A DNA stretch of 64,000 bases from Deroplatys truncata (taxonomy: Eukaryota; Arthropoda; Insecta; Mantodea; Mantidae): assembly GCA_030765065.1 (NCBI GenBank), contig CM060977.1, forward strand, positions 130,948,295 to 131,012,294, given 5' to 3'. The notes below the pieces were generated by a model. It saw only the letters and a list, made by a program, of their open reading frames with translations, had not been told where the DNA came from and did no database searches. The translations under genes and the position numbers were made by a program. Shown here in pieces: positions 23,776 through 35,108 of the stretch. The stretch's first letter is position 1, and every line of letters starts with the position of its first letter.

Positions 23776-24110
23776 AAAAACGAATAGCGATTACCACTTC
23801 AAAAAAAAGGGTATTTAAGTATTTTAAAATTGAAACCAATAAGAAACAATATTTCGCAAATGATAACTGCCACGAACAATTTTATTTGATATGAACTGTA
23901 TTCTTTAGCGAGATTTATATATTTTGTAGTACGATTTTTCCTTTTCATTATGGTTCATCAATTATACAAAGTTCAGTCAGAATACAGAAGGCTTCACAGG
24001 CTATTCCCAGAAAATTCAAGATAAGTATTTTATTTTTAATGCTAATGTTTTAAGTGCATGGTATTTTAATTAAAATCCTTAGAACCATTTCTAAAAAATG
24101 CAAAATAATG
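23776..24110 (-). mobile_element. Family H repeat, partial copy fused head-to-tail
   Basis: Begins with the 'cgaatagcgattacca' version of the internal block and continues through 'tatttcgcaaatgataact' and 'cttcacaggctattcccaga' to about 24110. The junction is at the same family position as the 6391/6392 junction. Confidence 0.65.
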
Positions 24111-24352
24111 AAAATGTCAGGTTGATGTCTAACCAGCTCATCATTATTGAGCATTTTGTTCTCTCTCTCTCCCTCTCTCCCTCCCTCTTTCTATCTCTCA
24201 CCACACATAAAGATGCACAGTGGACCTTTTTATAAAAGCATTTTTATTCAAGAGGAAGAGTTAGTGGAACTTTTCCTAACAAAATATTTTATGCTTCGGT
24301 CCCATTTATGAAGAATTGTTGGATATGCTGTAGTTTACATGACACATTTTAG
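24111..24352. repeat. CT-rich microsatellite and short spacer
   Basis: A (CT)n/(CCCT) run lies at 24161-24199, followed by unassigned sequence up to the next family H copy. Confidence 0.7.
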
Positions 24353-25154
24353 CTTTCTCTACTACTTATAGTAAGTAGGGGAAGTATTGTATTTCACCAA
24401 AAATTCGATACCGAGATTTCACCGGAAATACATGTTTTGAGACCCCCTGAATCCAAAAAAAAAACATTTTTGGAAACATGTCCGTGTGTTAGTCTGTGTG
24501 TCTGTGAACAGCATAACTCAGAAACAAATAGTCGGATAAATACCAAACTTGGTATTTAGGTTTAGTATCTTCCAGAGATGCGATGCGAAGGTTTTCAAGA
24601 AAATCCCCCCATCCCAGGTTACCCTTTACATGGACACATTTTTCGAAAATTTTAATTTTCTCAAAGGTGGCTCTAACGATTTTGATTAAAATATCATATG
24701 TTTAAGGTATTTTCATGACAAATGAAATTTATATCTCCAATTATCTGGGAATGTCTCCAAAAGTATTCTTCATTCTGAACGACTTTTGCATAACTGGTAA
24801 ACCATAAGAGAGAGACAAAATTTTACTGCACAAAAAATGTAGATCGCGTTAAAATACACAATTTATGTCATATAGTTTTGTTTGGTTGAGTGAACCATTT
24901 TCGAGATATTGCTTGTTATTCCCTTAAATTTTCCAATACTTATACTTTTTCTCAAATGAGAATTCGTTATTCATTTTTTTATGTCCTGGTCATACAAAGA
25001 GAATGGAATGCACCACAAAGCATCCAGATCTTAAAATATTTGACTATCGCTTAAAGCGATTCCCCTTGCATCTACAAGAAAATTAGCAATAAGATTAGCA
25101 TCTCGATTAACATGAAGCATATGGAGAATAAGCGTTCGTAAAAATAGTCTTTAA
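24353..25154 (+). mobile_element. Family H repeat, right end truncated
   Basis: Starts ctttctctac at 24353 and follows the young-subfamily sequence to 'gaataagcgttcgtaaaaat' near 25148. It then leaves the family, losing the gtagagaaag motif and the terminal tail. Confidence 0.8.
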
Positions 25155-25734
25155 TCGCGGAACAAATTCCCTTGTATTTTTCTGCTGTCTGTGACAAACA
25201 ATGTTTCTTCCATTATAAGTGTTTAGATAGCAGGGGCTCTTATCAGGAAAAATGTCTGCTCGAAACGCAAATTTTATTCAGCTGGAGTTGTGTTACAATG
25301 CTGATAAGCAGGTATAGAATTTCTAAGCATTAAAGCCAAAACAGAAGGAAATTAAGTTGAACTGTTATTGGATATTACGCAGTGATGTCGCGGGTTATCC
25401 CTATCCTTCGTACAGTCAGTTGGCGTTTGCAGACGCGCTCACCACAAAGGTTTACCTGAAGCCAATGGGTGGTATTAATAAAACGCAACGACTCAAGCTT
25501 AGCGTGTTCTTCGACTTATCAACGACTCAAGCCCTTCTTCTAGCGAGTCACGGCTCTAGCCGTGGTAGTAATAAAACGAACTGTGACTTCACTTTAAGAG
25601 CCATGGCTTACGATTTCTTAAGCCACCTCAGTAGCTGTCTCAAACTTGAAGGCAATGGCTCAGTTGCAGATGAACGTCAACCTGAGAAAAGAAAAATACT
25701 ATAAAATGCGCCGGGATTCTGAAGACTACAATTA

Positions 25735-26010
25735 TAAACAACCTGTTAGGTTTGAGAAAGAAAACATGAGGTGGCTCGCCCGGCATTTCCTTCTGGAAAC
25801 TGTGGAGACAAGATGAAAGGCCCTTATGTACTAGAGATGGAAAAATGAGAATATTTCTACGCTGCATTGGGGACCCGGATTCCAGTCTGGCGTGGCAGAG
25901 GAAGTTGACGTTTCACAAGGTACAGTTTAAATATATTTTGGGAAGTTTCTTCTCGCATTAAACAAAAATAGAGAAACTGTATCAAATTCCCAACAAACAC
26001 TGCTAAATTT
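25735..26010 (+). pseudogene. HARBI1-like transposase fragment
   Basis: Readable in two frames: VRFEKENMRWLARHFLLETVETR near 25748-25815, then FLRCIGDP near 25855-25880, then after a +/-1 shift GFQSGVAEEVDVSQGTV near 25878-25930 followed by a stop and YFGKFLLALNKNRETV. This is the helix-turn-helix region upstream of the DDE domain in HARBI1-type nucleases, where 'GDPGFQSGVAE..GVSQ.TV' is characteristic. The DDE catalytic residues are not present in the window, so the fragment is N-terminal only and inactive. The family call rests on remembered motif patterns, not on a search. Confidence 0.7.
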
Positions 26011-26164
26011 GAATGGCAGCGTTTTTTTACGTTATTCCAACCTCTCAAAAACAGCAAAAAGTTTTGTAACCTTGAATTATTTCATAAAACTACTAGTATC
26101 AATAAACTGGAGAATAATCGAAAGTCGTCCTTACTATCTTACCTCTTAACGAAACTATAGATGG

Positions 26165-26467
26165 ATTTGATTCCCCTTGAATAAGGTCTAAAAACTTGTT
26201 ACCAGTTTTTCAGGGCTATGGGCTTGTTACCTGTCCGTCGCAGATCAGTCTTCACTTTTAGGCTGCTTTTCATATTTCTTATTTTCTTTGCTGTCTGGCC
26301 CTCTGTTAGGCGAAGATTCAGATTCTCTTTTAGTTTTCGCTGCACTTCGGTCATAGTAGAAGTCTTTTCCGCTTGTCCGCAGGCAGCAGAGATTTGCTCA
26401 TTATCTCTCTGTGGCTGGTTAATAAGTTCACAAAAGAAGATACAAATTGATTGCTTTCTTCAGTCAT
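26165..26467 (-). pseudogene. Myb/SANT-like Harbinger accessory protein fragment
   Basis: The minus strand from 26467 reads MTEESNQFVSSFVNLLTSHR and, after a frameshift near 26355, TEVQRKLKENLNLRLTEGQT then KKIRNMKSSLKVKTDLRRTGNKPIALKNW before a TAA near 26190. The tryptophan-poor trihelical pattern ending in 'K.K.D..RTGNKPI.L..W' resembles the Myb/SANT/MADF-type DNA-binding protein encoded as the second gene of Harbinger elements. Its opposite orientation to the nuclease fragment also fits that superfamily. Assignment is by pattern only. The overlapping 181-codon plus-strand open frame (26218-26763) is taken to be its shadow. Confidence 0.5.
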
Positions 26468-26727
26468 TTCTGATGGATATATCTACTGCCACAAAAATAC
26501 CTAAACTGAACAGAATGTTTACTGCCGCTCGACAACAATGCATTTGCAATCAGGAAGAGAGGAAACACGAGTCAGAGACTCGCAATCATAGAGCCAAGGT
26601 TCAGCACGGAGGGGAAGTTTTTATTAATACCAAATCTGTGACACCCGACTCGCTGCTAGCGACGACTCGGTTTTGCTACAAGCCATGGCTCATGAGTCAC
26701 GGCTCGCTTTTATTAATACCACCCAAT

Positions 26728-27174
26728 GACTCATGGGTGATTGGTTACATTCTTTTATATTGATGTAATGGTTTGTGTATAGATAACTTGAAGCCAGAAG
26801 CTTAAGAATTCCTATACCTGTTTTCAAGACTACAGAACAGTGGACTGTAAAATGTGGCTTTAAACTGAGTTTACACTAGTTATTTAATCATTAACTCCTG
26901 CTGATTTCACTTAACATGTAAAATATTTCCCAAGCAAAATACTTGGGATCCGCAATCTCAAAGCCGTTTCACTCAGAACCGCATAATCACTGTTTAAGTT
27001 AAGTCATCTCAGTGACGTCATATGTTATTGAGATGATGTAGCCATACCTAAGCCACAAAAACCTGTAATCCCTAGACAGAGCTAAGGCCAGACATAAATG
27101 AATGAATTATTATTGTCTGGTTTAAATTTTACATACAATTTGTATGTACAATGTATAAAATGAAGTTGTTTATT
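26728..27174. other. Unannotated
   Basis: No gene recognised. The sequence may include the 3' untranslated tail of the adjoining minus-strand LINE remnant. Confidence 0.4.
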
Positions 27175-27720
27175 ATTTCTCTTCTCTCTTATATTTAACA
27201 TTCCACTATAGTATAAGTATAATGTATCCACTATTTACTTCTGTGTCTTCTTATCCCTTTTCCATAATTTCTGCAATTTGCTTCACATTTATCTTAACCA
27301 TTTTAAACTTATTTTTTCTAAATATTTTCCAGCCTTCTCCGTATAATTCGATCTTGTATTAAAAAGTTTCTGAACTTTTAGCTCTATTAGTGAATTTTTC
27401 CATTTCTCTACTATTAAATTCCCTCTTCTTTTATCCATATCATTGCATTTCAGAATATAATGCCCATTGCCATGCAATCCATTACCTTTAGCACATATCT
27501 CCCACTTCTTTTCCCTGTTAGGCCACTTAAATTCATTATACCTGTCCTCGCCCATGCATGCCCTATTTTGATCTCTTTGTTGCATACTTCGATGTATCGT
27601 TTTTTCTCCACTCCGTTTTAAAATATTTATAATGTATTAATGACCTTTTTTTCCTTGAAATTGCTTATAATTTCTTACTTTTCTACTCTTGTTCTAATTT
27701 TTTTCTGCCCACGTTTCTCC
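27175..27720 (-). pseudogene. Non-LTR retrotransposon (LINE) C-terminal remnant
   Basis: The minus-strand frame at 27585-27289 contains WEICAKGNGLHGNGHYILKC followed by NDMDKRRGNLIVEKW. A Cys...His...Cys cluster followed by Arg-rich sequence is the usual shape of the post-reverse-transcriptase zinc-like region of LINEs. The first Cys pair is incomplete (C-AKGN rather than C-x2-C). The frame ends in KWLR and is followed by A-rich non-coding sequence. No catalytic YADD box was found upstream, so only the 3' part survives. Alternative: an unrelated lysine-rich open frame. Confidence 0.4.
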
Positions 27721-28261
27721 AAATTCCCTTTTTTCTCAATGTGCATCCAAGCTTCTTTTTCCTACTTTTTCCTCTACAACTAAGCATTGCTTTAAGGCCG
27801 GATATGTAAAAAGAACTCTCTGCATCTCAAAATTTGCTTCAACCCGACTTGCTAACAAGCTGGCAGGAGCAACATCTTTCATTGAAGACCTGATGGCCAC
27901 CCACAACGTGGCACCAATCCCAGTCTCCACATTCTAGAGGAACAACTCCAAAACAACGAGGAATGGACTGCAGCGAATTTCGAGTTACTCACATCTACAC
28001 GAGGGGTGCAATACAAGTACCCAATGACTGTGCGTGTGAAATCTGTGCTCTACATTGTTCATTGTGCCACCTGTTTGAGTGCACACTAAGGACATTGCCA
28101 CTTTCTCACTATGCAAAAATAACAATTTTCAATCAGCCTGTACACATTGTGTTTAATAACATTTATTATTATGCAAACTATTTCGGCATAAGCTCAAAAC
28201 AGAAACACAATATGCTTTAATATAATGGTTTTTATAAAACATGACGTTGACCTTTGATACA

Positions 28262-28385
28262 TCTGTGTTCTTCCTTGCTGTCGCTTCAGGAGACTCAGAG
28301 TCCCGGGTTCGATTTTTGGATGGCAGGGATTAGGAATTTGTTCTGGTAGAGCTGAGGTTCTGGTTTTCAGGGGTGGTGACACTAC
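28262..28385 (+). mobile_element. Partial tRNA-like SINE
   Basis: 'gctgtcgcttcaggagactc' followed by a box-B-like cccgggttcgatttttgg (28300-28318). The box A part is weak and the body is short, so it is a truncated or old copy. Confidence 0.35.
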
Positions 28386-29185
28386 CTTGATGATATTAAT
28401 AATGCTGCCGGCGAAGATTGAGTTATTATTTCTTTATTTTGTCACGAAGATTCCTATCTGGTCGACCCGCCACTTTGCCGTCAAAACCACTGTTATTATT
28501 GTCATCACTTTCGAAGTCGCTACTTATGTGTTCCTCCGACTAGCCCTCGAATTGCCTAGATTTCACAACTTCATTTCACACTTCAAACTTTCTAATTATT
28601 TTCTTCTTATTTTGTTTCATCAACCGTCCTCGTGGTTAGTTTTTACCCGAATGAGTGCTCGGCGTTTCTTTTCTTACTTCACGCCTTTCGCCAAACTTAG
28701 AATTTTCCCCCACCTTCCTTATGTTTGGTTCCGTTTTAAGTTCAACGTATCATATGATGTATACGCGATCTTTTGATTGGCTATCATTTTTGTTTCATGA
28801 TTTTATTATTGGCTACCCCCACCTTGACAACTTACACGTCGGCTTCTTACAACTTATTTTGAGTTTAAAATCCTCCCACGAATATTCTTAGATCGGAGAT
28901 AAAACACATATGCTTTCTGAACCTGCTAAGCTTTGAGACCATTGTTAACTTCACGTCCGAGCCAAAGTACAAAAGCGAAACTTCCGGTAGACTTCTTGTC
29001 GCCGATAGCAGGTACATCCGCTTTCCTTTCGAGGAAAACAAAAATTGTTTTTCTGCCTTTTCAACAAAACCCATTCTTGGTATGAATTTACAGAGCGGGC
29101 GCCTTTTTATTTTATAAATTGATTCTCTTTATACCCTTTGTCTCTTTTCAGCATGTTTTTGTCATTATGTTTGATTTCGATCGTA

Positions 29186-29224
<39 letters not shown>

Positions 29225-30249
29225 ATTATTGTTGTTTTCTCTCCTGGGTCTCGATAACCGGCTTTAAACTATTTTACAAAACTTGACATAGAATTATAGA
29301 CATAACATTCGAAATCCCATTTACACTATTAAGGTTCTTCAATATCTGCTATATGTTTAATTTTGCGAACCTCTGCAGTGTAGCTGATAAGGTCAATCCT
29401 CAGAAAACGTATATGGTGATTAAAACAGAGTATGAGGAAAAAATACACGTCAGCACAACCTTCACAAATTACACTCCTTACGGTGATGGCGAATATTATC
29501 TCTTGAAACTGATAGATTATACTGAAACTGAATGTCCATGCGACTACCAAACTGTATTTTAGTTAAGAAGATGGTGGATTATCTAAAAAATCTAATTGCT
29601 ACCCAGAATCTAAACTAGGAAATTGATTTATCACAAAAATACATTCTGTCATTCATAAGAATTTTCTTTCTGTATTTCTCTATGATTTAATACTCTTGTC
29701 AGACTTATCAGCATCTCTATAGGTAAATAACTAGATTTAATAATATCCATAAGCCACTAGGAAGCAATTTCTCAAGTTCGTTCAAATATTTCTTCTGCCC
29801 TATGTACTGCAGTACTCCATTCGCTGCTAGTCATTTAAATATGACTAATCCATACACGTGAAGCCGTAGGATGGCCTGTATTCACCAAATTAAATGTCTT
29901 TGTACTCAAACCCATGTATAATATTTGATTAAAAGTTGCTTTTAAGGCTGAAAGCCTTTCTTTGTTAGGTACATGCAATATTGGATGCCCATTATCTGAT
30001 TAAATGCAGAGCGAATAGGGAAAGATAAATTTGTATTATTGGTGTAGAGTGGGGTGTAGTACAGACAGGAACGTGAGGTATTTCATAATATATTCTAACG
30101 AGGATATTTTCATTGTCCCACCTGCTACTTCTAAGGCAGGACGTAGGTTAGCAGGTAAAGTCTTCAAGGGGATATCCTAGCATTCAATGTGTAGTAGTAA
30201 CGTATCGCTGCTTGCTTTCGCTAAAATTCAGCTATAATCCACGGCTATC
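28386..30249. other. Unannotated, with (TTA)n microsatellite
   Basis: A (TTA)n tract lies at 29187-29221. 28750-28830 contains two ATTGGC motifs, and the segment could be a decayed promoter or LTR. Open frames of 69-129 codons (28387-28776, 29353-29562 plus; 29329-29550 minus) show no family motif. Confidence 0.4.
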
Positions 30250-31726
30250 GAGGGTGGACCATTTAAGTTTTGACTGTACAATATCTCCAAAACTAAGCGT
30301 TGTAGAAAGAAATGTCTTTGATAAACGTTTCTTGATATTATGGGGGAAAATAAATGTCATTAGACATGTTACGTTTGAAGGACGTTATGGTGTTCATTTT
30401 AGCGTCAATTTAATGTTTTAAATGGGAACCTACATATGGTATGCTGTTTTCCCATTAGAAAATGTTATATAAAACGCTATTTATTTTGTAACGAGGAATA
30501 GGGAAACAAAATAAAAAATCTGATGTGTTACACTCACATGACTTTCTCTACTCTTGTACAAACTATTTTTACACACGCTTATTCCCCATATACTTCATGT
30601 TAATCGAGATGATAATCTTATTGCTAATTTTCTTGTAGATGCAAGGGGAATTGGTAGGCTTTAAGCGATAGTCAAATACTTTAAGTGCTGGTTGCTATGT
30701 GGAGTATTCCATTCTCTTTGCATTACCACGACAAAAAAATGAATGACGAATTCCCATTTGAGAAAAAGTATAAGTATCGCAAAATTTATGCGAATAACAA
30801 GCAATATCTCGAAAACGGTTCACTCAACAACAAAAAATGAATATGACATAAATTGTGCATTTTATCGCGATCTCATTTTTTGTGTAGTAAAAGTTTCTCT
30901 ATCTCTTATGGTTTACCAGTTTTGCAAAAGTCGTTCACAATGAAGAATACTTTTGGAGACATTCCCAGAAAATTCGAGATATACATTTGTCATGAAAATA
31001 TCTTAAACGTATGATATTTTAATCAAAATAGTTAGAGCCATTTTTGAGAAAATTAAAATTTTCTAAAAATATTTCATGTAAAGGGTAATTTGGGGTGCGG
31101 AATTTTCTTGAAAACCTTGGTGTCGCATCTCTGGAAGATACTGAACCTAAATACCAAGTTTGGTGTTTATCCAACTGTTCGTTTCTGAGTTGTGCTGTTC
31201 ACAGACACACAGATGCACACACGGACATGTTTCCAAAAATGCTTTATATGCGTTCAGTGCACTTCATAACATATATTTCCGATGAAATATCGGTTCGAAT
31301 TTTTGGCTGGAATGCAATACTTCCCCTACTTACTATACTTGGTAGAGAAGGTAAAAATATTGGTTTCCAATTACGAAACGTAACTTGACCCTTAAATGAC
31401 CATCTCAACCTTCATTGCGCTCTTGGTACACAGCCATTCAGAATTTTGGTTGTTATCGACTTTGGTATAAGAACAATTGCAAAGTGCTTTACACAAATGT
31501 TGTTTATTTTTTTATGAGGAGTGAGAAAATAACTTAAAAATGAAGGTTCCCGTTTAAAAAAATTAAATTGACCCTAAAATGACCCGCACAACGTTCTCCA
31601 AATACAACACGACTCATGGGATTTACTTTCCCCCATCACATTTATCAACTTTTATTAAAGACACTTCTTTCCACAACACTTAGTATTGCAAATATTGTAC
31701 AATCTCAACTTAAATGGTCCACTCTG
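30250..31726. mobile_element. R2 mariner-like MITE, copy 1, split by family H
   Basis: Left arm from agggtggaccatttaagt (30251) and right arm ending acttaaatggtccactctg (31726) are inverted copies over about 165 bp, including 'acaatatctccaaaactaag' and 'ttttagcgtcaattta'. TA follows the right end. Without the inserted family H copy (30521-31352) it would be about 640 bp. Ends starting C/GAGGGTGGACC plus TA targets suggest an IS630-Tc1-mariner-mobilised non-autonomous element. No gene inside. Confidence 0.75.
30521..31352 (-). mobile_element. Family H repeat inserted in R2
   Basis: Full-length reverse copy from tctgatgtgttacactcaca (30521) to gtagagaaggt (31352). Runs of five or more A flank both sides. 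The uninterrupted R2 copy at 42774-42790 reads aaataaaaagtgttgc, with only one run of five A, so this locus gives both filled and empty sites. The recurrent open frame is at 31095-31388. Confidence 0.85.
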
Positions 31727-31727
31727 T

Positions 31728-32379
31728 ATATTGAGGATACAGTGTTTTTCCTTCATACCGTGACTAATGCCCGGCGGGCTCGAAACAGTTAAAATATCCG
31801 CGCAACCGCCTCAAGTTCTCGTATTTACAATTATCATTTCTATGATAATAATCACATACCTTATAAGAGATGTTGTAAATGTTGTCCTCTCTGGCTTCTT
31901 TTAACAACATTTTAATTTACACTCGAGAGTTCAATGTCTAAACTTGAGTGAATTTATAATCTGATGCTTTGTTTTGGTTCTTCTAATGTATTCGGTTTTC
32001 TGCATACACTTTATTTTTCACGTGATCATCAGAGTCGGTTAAACTTCTGTAATTGAATTTTGCGAAATGTCAATGACAGATAATTGATCCTCACTTAATA
32101 TTATCTGACGAAGCAATGTTTTCATTTACATGGTTATGCTCCGTCGTAAAATAACAGATACTGAAGCACCGAGAAACCCGATTATATACACGAGATTACT
32201 TTGCATGACGCGAAAATTGCTGTGTAGTGTGCAATAAATGCATATAGAATAATAGGACCTATACTTTCTGAACAAATAATAAATGCACAGAGGTATAGGA
32301 ATGACTTACTCAAATCATTTTTTGAAAAGCTGACCAACATTAAATATCGGTCTGGGTGCCTCGAACAAGACTTTGCTAC
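31728..32379. other. Unannotated; probable decayed transposon flank
   Basis: No motif recognised. The 3' part may belong to the element whose transposase fossil lies at 32380-32575. Confidence 0.35.
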
Positions 32380-32575
32380 CGCGATTTTCATCTTTGGTGC
32401 GACTTGAAAAATAAATAGTGTTCAAAAAGTCCACATACATTGGAAGAATTAAAAGAAAACATCACACAGATATTCACTCAATCTCAGATATTGAAGTCTT
32501 GATAATTAATGAACATTTTCTGAGAAGATACCAGAAATGTGTAGATAAAGAATTCTCAACATCTGTTGAGATAAG
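32380..32575 (+). pseudogene. Mariner-type transposase C-terminal fossil
   Basis: Frame-corrected plus-strand reading gives DLKNK near 32400, a stop in place of Val, then SPHTLEELKENITQIFTQSQ (32429-32488) and, one frame over, INEHFLRRYQKCVDKE (32503-32550). This order, 'W..LK.KVY ... LEELKENI ... F.RR..KC', is the C-terminal signature of the DDxD transposases with SPDLTP(L/C)DFFLWG. The catalytic part upstream is too decayed to read. It ends before the usual G-x-HFE motif, so the fragment is short and old. Confidence 0.5.
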
Positions 32576-32694
32576 GTATGTTATTATTATAACTATGAGA
32601 TTATTATAACTATGAGAATGCGAGGCGGTTGCGCAGATACTATATGCAACTGTTTCGGCGGCAGTCCGAGCACCCTGTATACTAGGCTGAATGT

Positions 32695-33206
32695 AATATA
32701 AAGTTAAATACTAGCTATACACTTAGTCCAAAAATTTCGGCATTAACTCTTCAGTCCCCGTAGGGGGGTTCCGACTCCTTCAGCTGCCTTGGTGCGAGCA
32801 CTGAGGACCCCTAGCACTCGTGGTACTTCTGACGATACTAGAAGTACGCCAGGCCGAACATTCGGAAGGGATTTGTTCGGATTGGGTTGAACTCGGCGGG
32901 GCAGTGGTTTCCGAAACCCATGGGAGATTGAGTACGCCTCGCTGGTTTTCTGCCCAGGCGGGATATGAGACGCCTAGATGTTCTCCGGCACCAGCCATGA
33001 GTGAGAGCTAGTAGACGGTGACTAACGCTGTCGCCCCCATAGAGGTTGTTCGGTAGTCTTCTCTAATAGGGTTTTCGCTATTGGGCTAACGCGCGTAAGT
33101 GACATGTCCACTTCCGTTTTGTGAAGCGGAACGTGTAGTTGGGTAGTGTAGCGGGAAATACTCGTCGGGCACCATTTGTAGCGGTAAATAGTCCTTGGGC
33201 GCCATT
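32695..33206 (-). other. Possible internal leader of the LTR element
   Basis: Relative to the LTR at 33207-34061 this is the internal side, starting with the primer-binding site on the minus strand. It is GC-rich compared with its surroundings. A 73-codon minus frame (32998-32780) has no gag motif, so it is recorded only as leader sequence. Confidence 0.3.
33147..33206. repeat. Two 30-bp tandem copies of the LTR-end/primer-binding-site junction
   Basis: The unit 'tgtagcggg/taaata...gggcgccatt' occurs at 33147-33176 and 33177-33206, with a third start (tgtagcggga) at 33207 leading into the LTR. Each unit contains an LTR-terminus-like TGTAGCGG and the antisense TGGCGCC/TGGTGCC core. Confidence 0.8.
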
Positions 33207-34061
33207 TGTAGCGGGAATTCGTCGATTCTGGGTTGTTGTGGTCTTCTGCAGTGTTCTTCCTCAGCTATTGGTGCTCATCGATTGTTGCGTATTCCATTCC
33301 TAACTATATCTAATTATTAATTCTCAGGTTATAGTAGGTGAGGCAAGCTAAAGAAAATACACTGCAAGTTTCCCTTAATCAATGAAGGTTATTCACAATT
33401 GCAATAATTATGGACGGCTAGCTTTTCCCATTATTATAATCCCACCACTTTAAATTTGTCAGGAGCCTAGCTAGCTGCACACGCACTCCCACCCCTTTGC
33501 ACACACGTGCATTTGCTAACAACGTAGCACCTCGTACCGACGACAATTCTAAATGAGACAGAGAGTGGGTTGTGAGGCCTTGACTGCCCTTATATACGGG
33601 AGCCTAGTGACGCTCATCTCTGCGTTTAAAAATGTAACGACGTTTCCTATTGGTCCTCAGACCGCGTTACCTTAACATGTATGAGAATGTGTGGCTTCAG
33701 ATCCGTGCGCATACGCGTCAGCTTGGAGCGTTGTGATGCCAGTTCCATATCTCCGTCTCTTTCTTTTCTCTATCTGTCCCTTTCTATTTCTCCGTACCGT
33801 TACCGGTTCCCTGCCAGTTGGCTTGGTGAAAGGTACGCTCTTTATGCTTTCCTGGAATTTTGCTAGCTCGCCCGTTTCTTACAATCAGCTGTGTACAAAT
33901 GTTAGATGTTGAATATTTTAACATATTTGTGAATTATATTATTACTGTACAATTCTTGTATGTATGGTTCCCCTTTCATATGTACAATTCCTATATATGT
34001 ATAATAGTAGCTTTTAGTAGCTTACTTACTCCGCTCTAACGAAGCAGGGGGACGGGTTACA
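33207..34061 (-). mobile_element. Gypsy-like LTR (antisense), 855 bp
   Basis: On the minus strand it starts TGTAACCCGTCCCCCTGC (34061) and ends TCCCGCTACA (33207), then AATGGCGCCCAAGG, the expected start of a TGGCGCCCAA-type primer-binding site. Internal promoter signals on the minus strand: CCAAT near 33648 and TATATAAG at 33590-33597. No protein-coding part of a retroelement is present on the internal side within the window, so this is a solo LTR with some leader. Confidence 0.6.
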
Positions 34062-35108
34062 AAATAGGTACCGTCCTAATGGAAACCCTCACGGGTTTTA
34101 TTCCTGGGTGCCAAAGCGATAGACTGAGCTTTCAATCCTTGTCGCCTAGAGGTTATTTAGTAACTCTTCAGCTTCGAATTATGTGGACACATCACATGTA
34201 TAAAAGATACCGTATTTTAAATGTTACAGTTCTTATAGAGTAGTCTTAACAGCCAGTACACCCATGCCATTGCATTTTTTCTTCAGCTTCCTCATGGCTT
34301 CCTGCCTGAAGTCTATTCACTTCGCTAGCCGACACTTCGCTGCGCGTTACTCTTTGTCATACAGTCGCTCATTGTAGAGAGAAAGGGAGAAACAGCAGGG
34401 TGACCTTCAGTCGGTAACCGGGGCCTAGGTGTAAAAATCAGCAACAAGCTACGAAATGCCCTTTTGTGGGTTAAACATAAGCAGAGTTATAGAACATTTT
34501 GGTTATGCCTGCTTTCCTATAAGGATGTGAAACTTCGAGGTTAAGCAATAAATACTGTCAACGGATTGCTAAATTAAATAGAAAAAAACTACTGTGCGTG
34601 ATTGCTGACACCTTCTCCATGCAGATACATGAGTTTTGAATATGACCTTATTAAGTTTTCATAGATTAAGTCGTGACAGAGAGTATATATCACAAACAAT
34701 GTTTATACATCTAATCTCTAAGTAATTTATATCACCTTATTAGGCTTCCCATTCTGCTGAAGCTGGCAGCGAACAAGACGGCAGTGTTGCGGTATTGTAG
34801 TAGAGTTAGTGCGACCACAGTGTGTATATGTGGCAGCCAATCCATGCCCTTAGGTACTAACAGTAAATAAAGCACATGACTTGACGTTTTCAGCACAGAA
34901 ATACCCGTCATTAAAGTACATAGTAATCAGATACACCGTAATGAGGCTAGTAGGTGTGCTTACTGTTTACGTTCTGAGTTGTATTAACGCTTACACTGAA
35001 ACGAAGCAAAAGTCACTCAGACATCTGTAGACCTGAAACCGTGTAAAATGCCTACATTTTCAGTTAAAATCGCAGTATTAGAAGTAATTCTAAGGGTTAT
35101 ATATCATT
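34062..35108. other. Unannotated
   Basis: No gene or repeat recognised. Confidence 0.5.

Larger units (their letters stand above)
25467..26724 (+). mobile_element. PIF/Harbinger transposon remnant
   Basis: A 1258-bp interval bounded by inverted gggtggtattaataaaa (25467) and ttttattaataccaccc (ending 26724). AAT is immediately outside each end (25464-25466 and 26725-26727), fitting the 3-bp target duplication of PIF/Harbinger elements. The inside holds remnants of the two genes typical of the superfamily in convergent orientation: a HARBI1-like nuclease on the plus strand and a Myb/SANT-like protein on the minus strand. The element is much shorter than an autonomous copy (commonly several kb), so most of the nuclease C-terminus is missing. 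Confidence 0.75.

Noticed and set aside
26218-26763. 181-codon plus open frame with a hydrophobic N-terminus
   Set aside because: It spans the Harbinger remnant and runs through the right TIR. The minus strand gives the better Myb/SANT-like reading, so the plus frame is probably its shadow.
32780-33011. Overlapping 63- and 73-codon frames taken as a possible gag fragment
   Set aside because: No zinc knuckle or other gag motif, and both strands are open in this GC-rich patch. Kept only as possible LTR leader.
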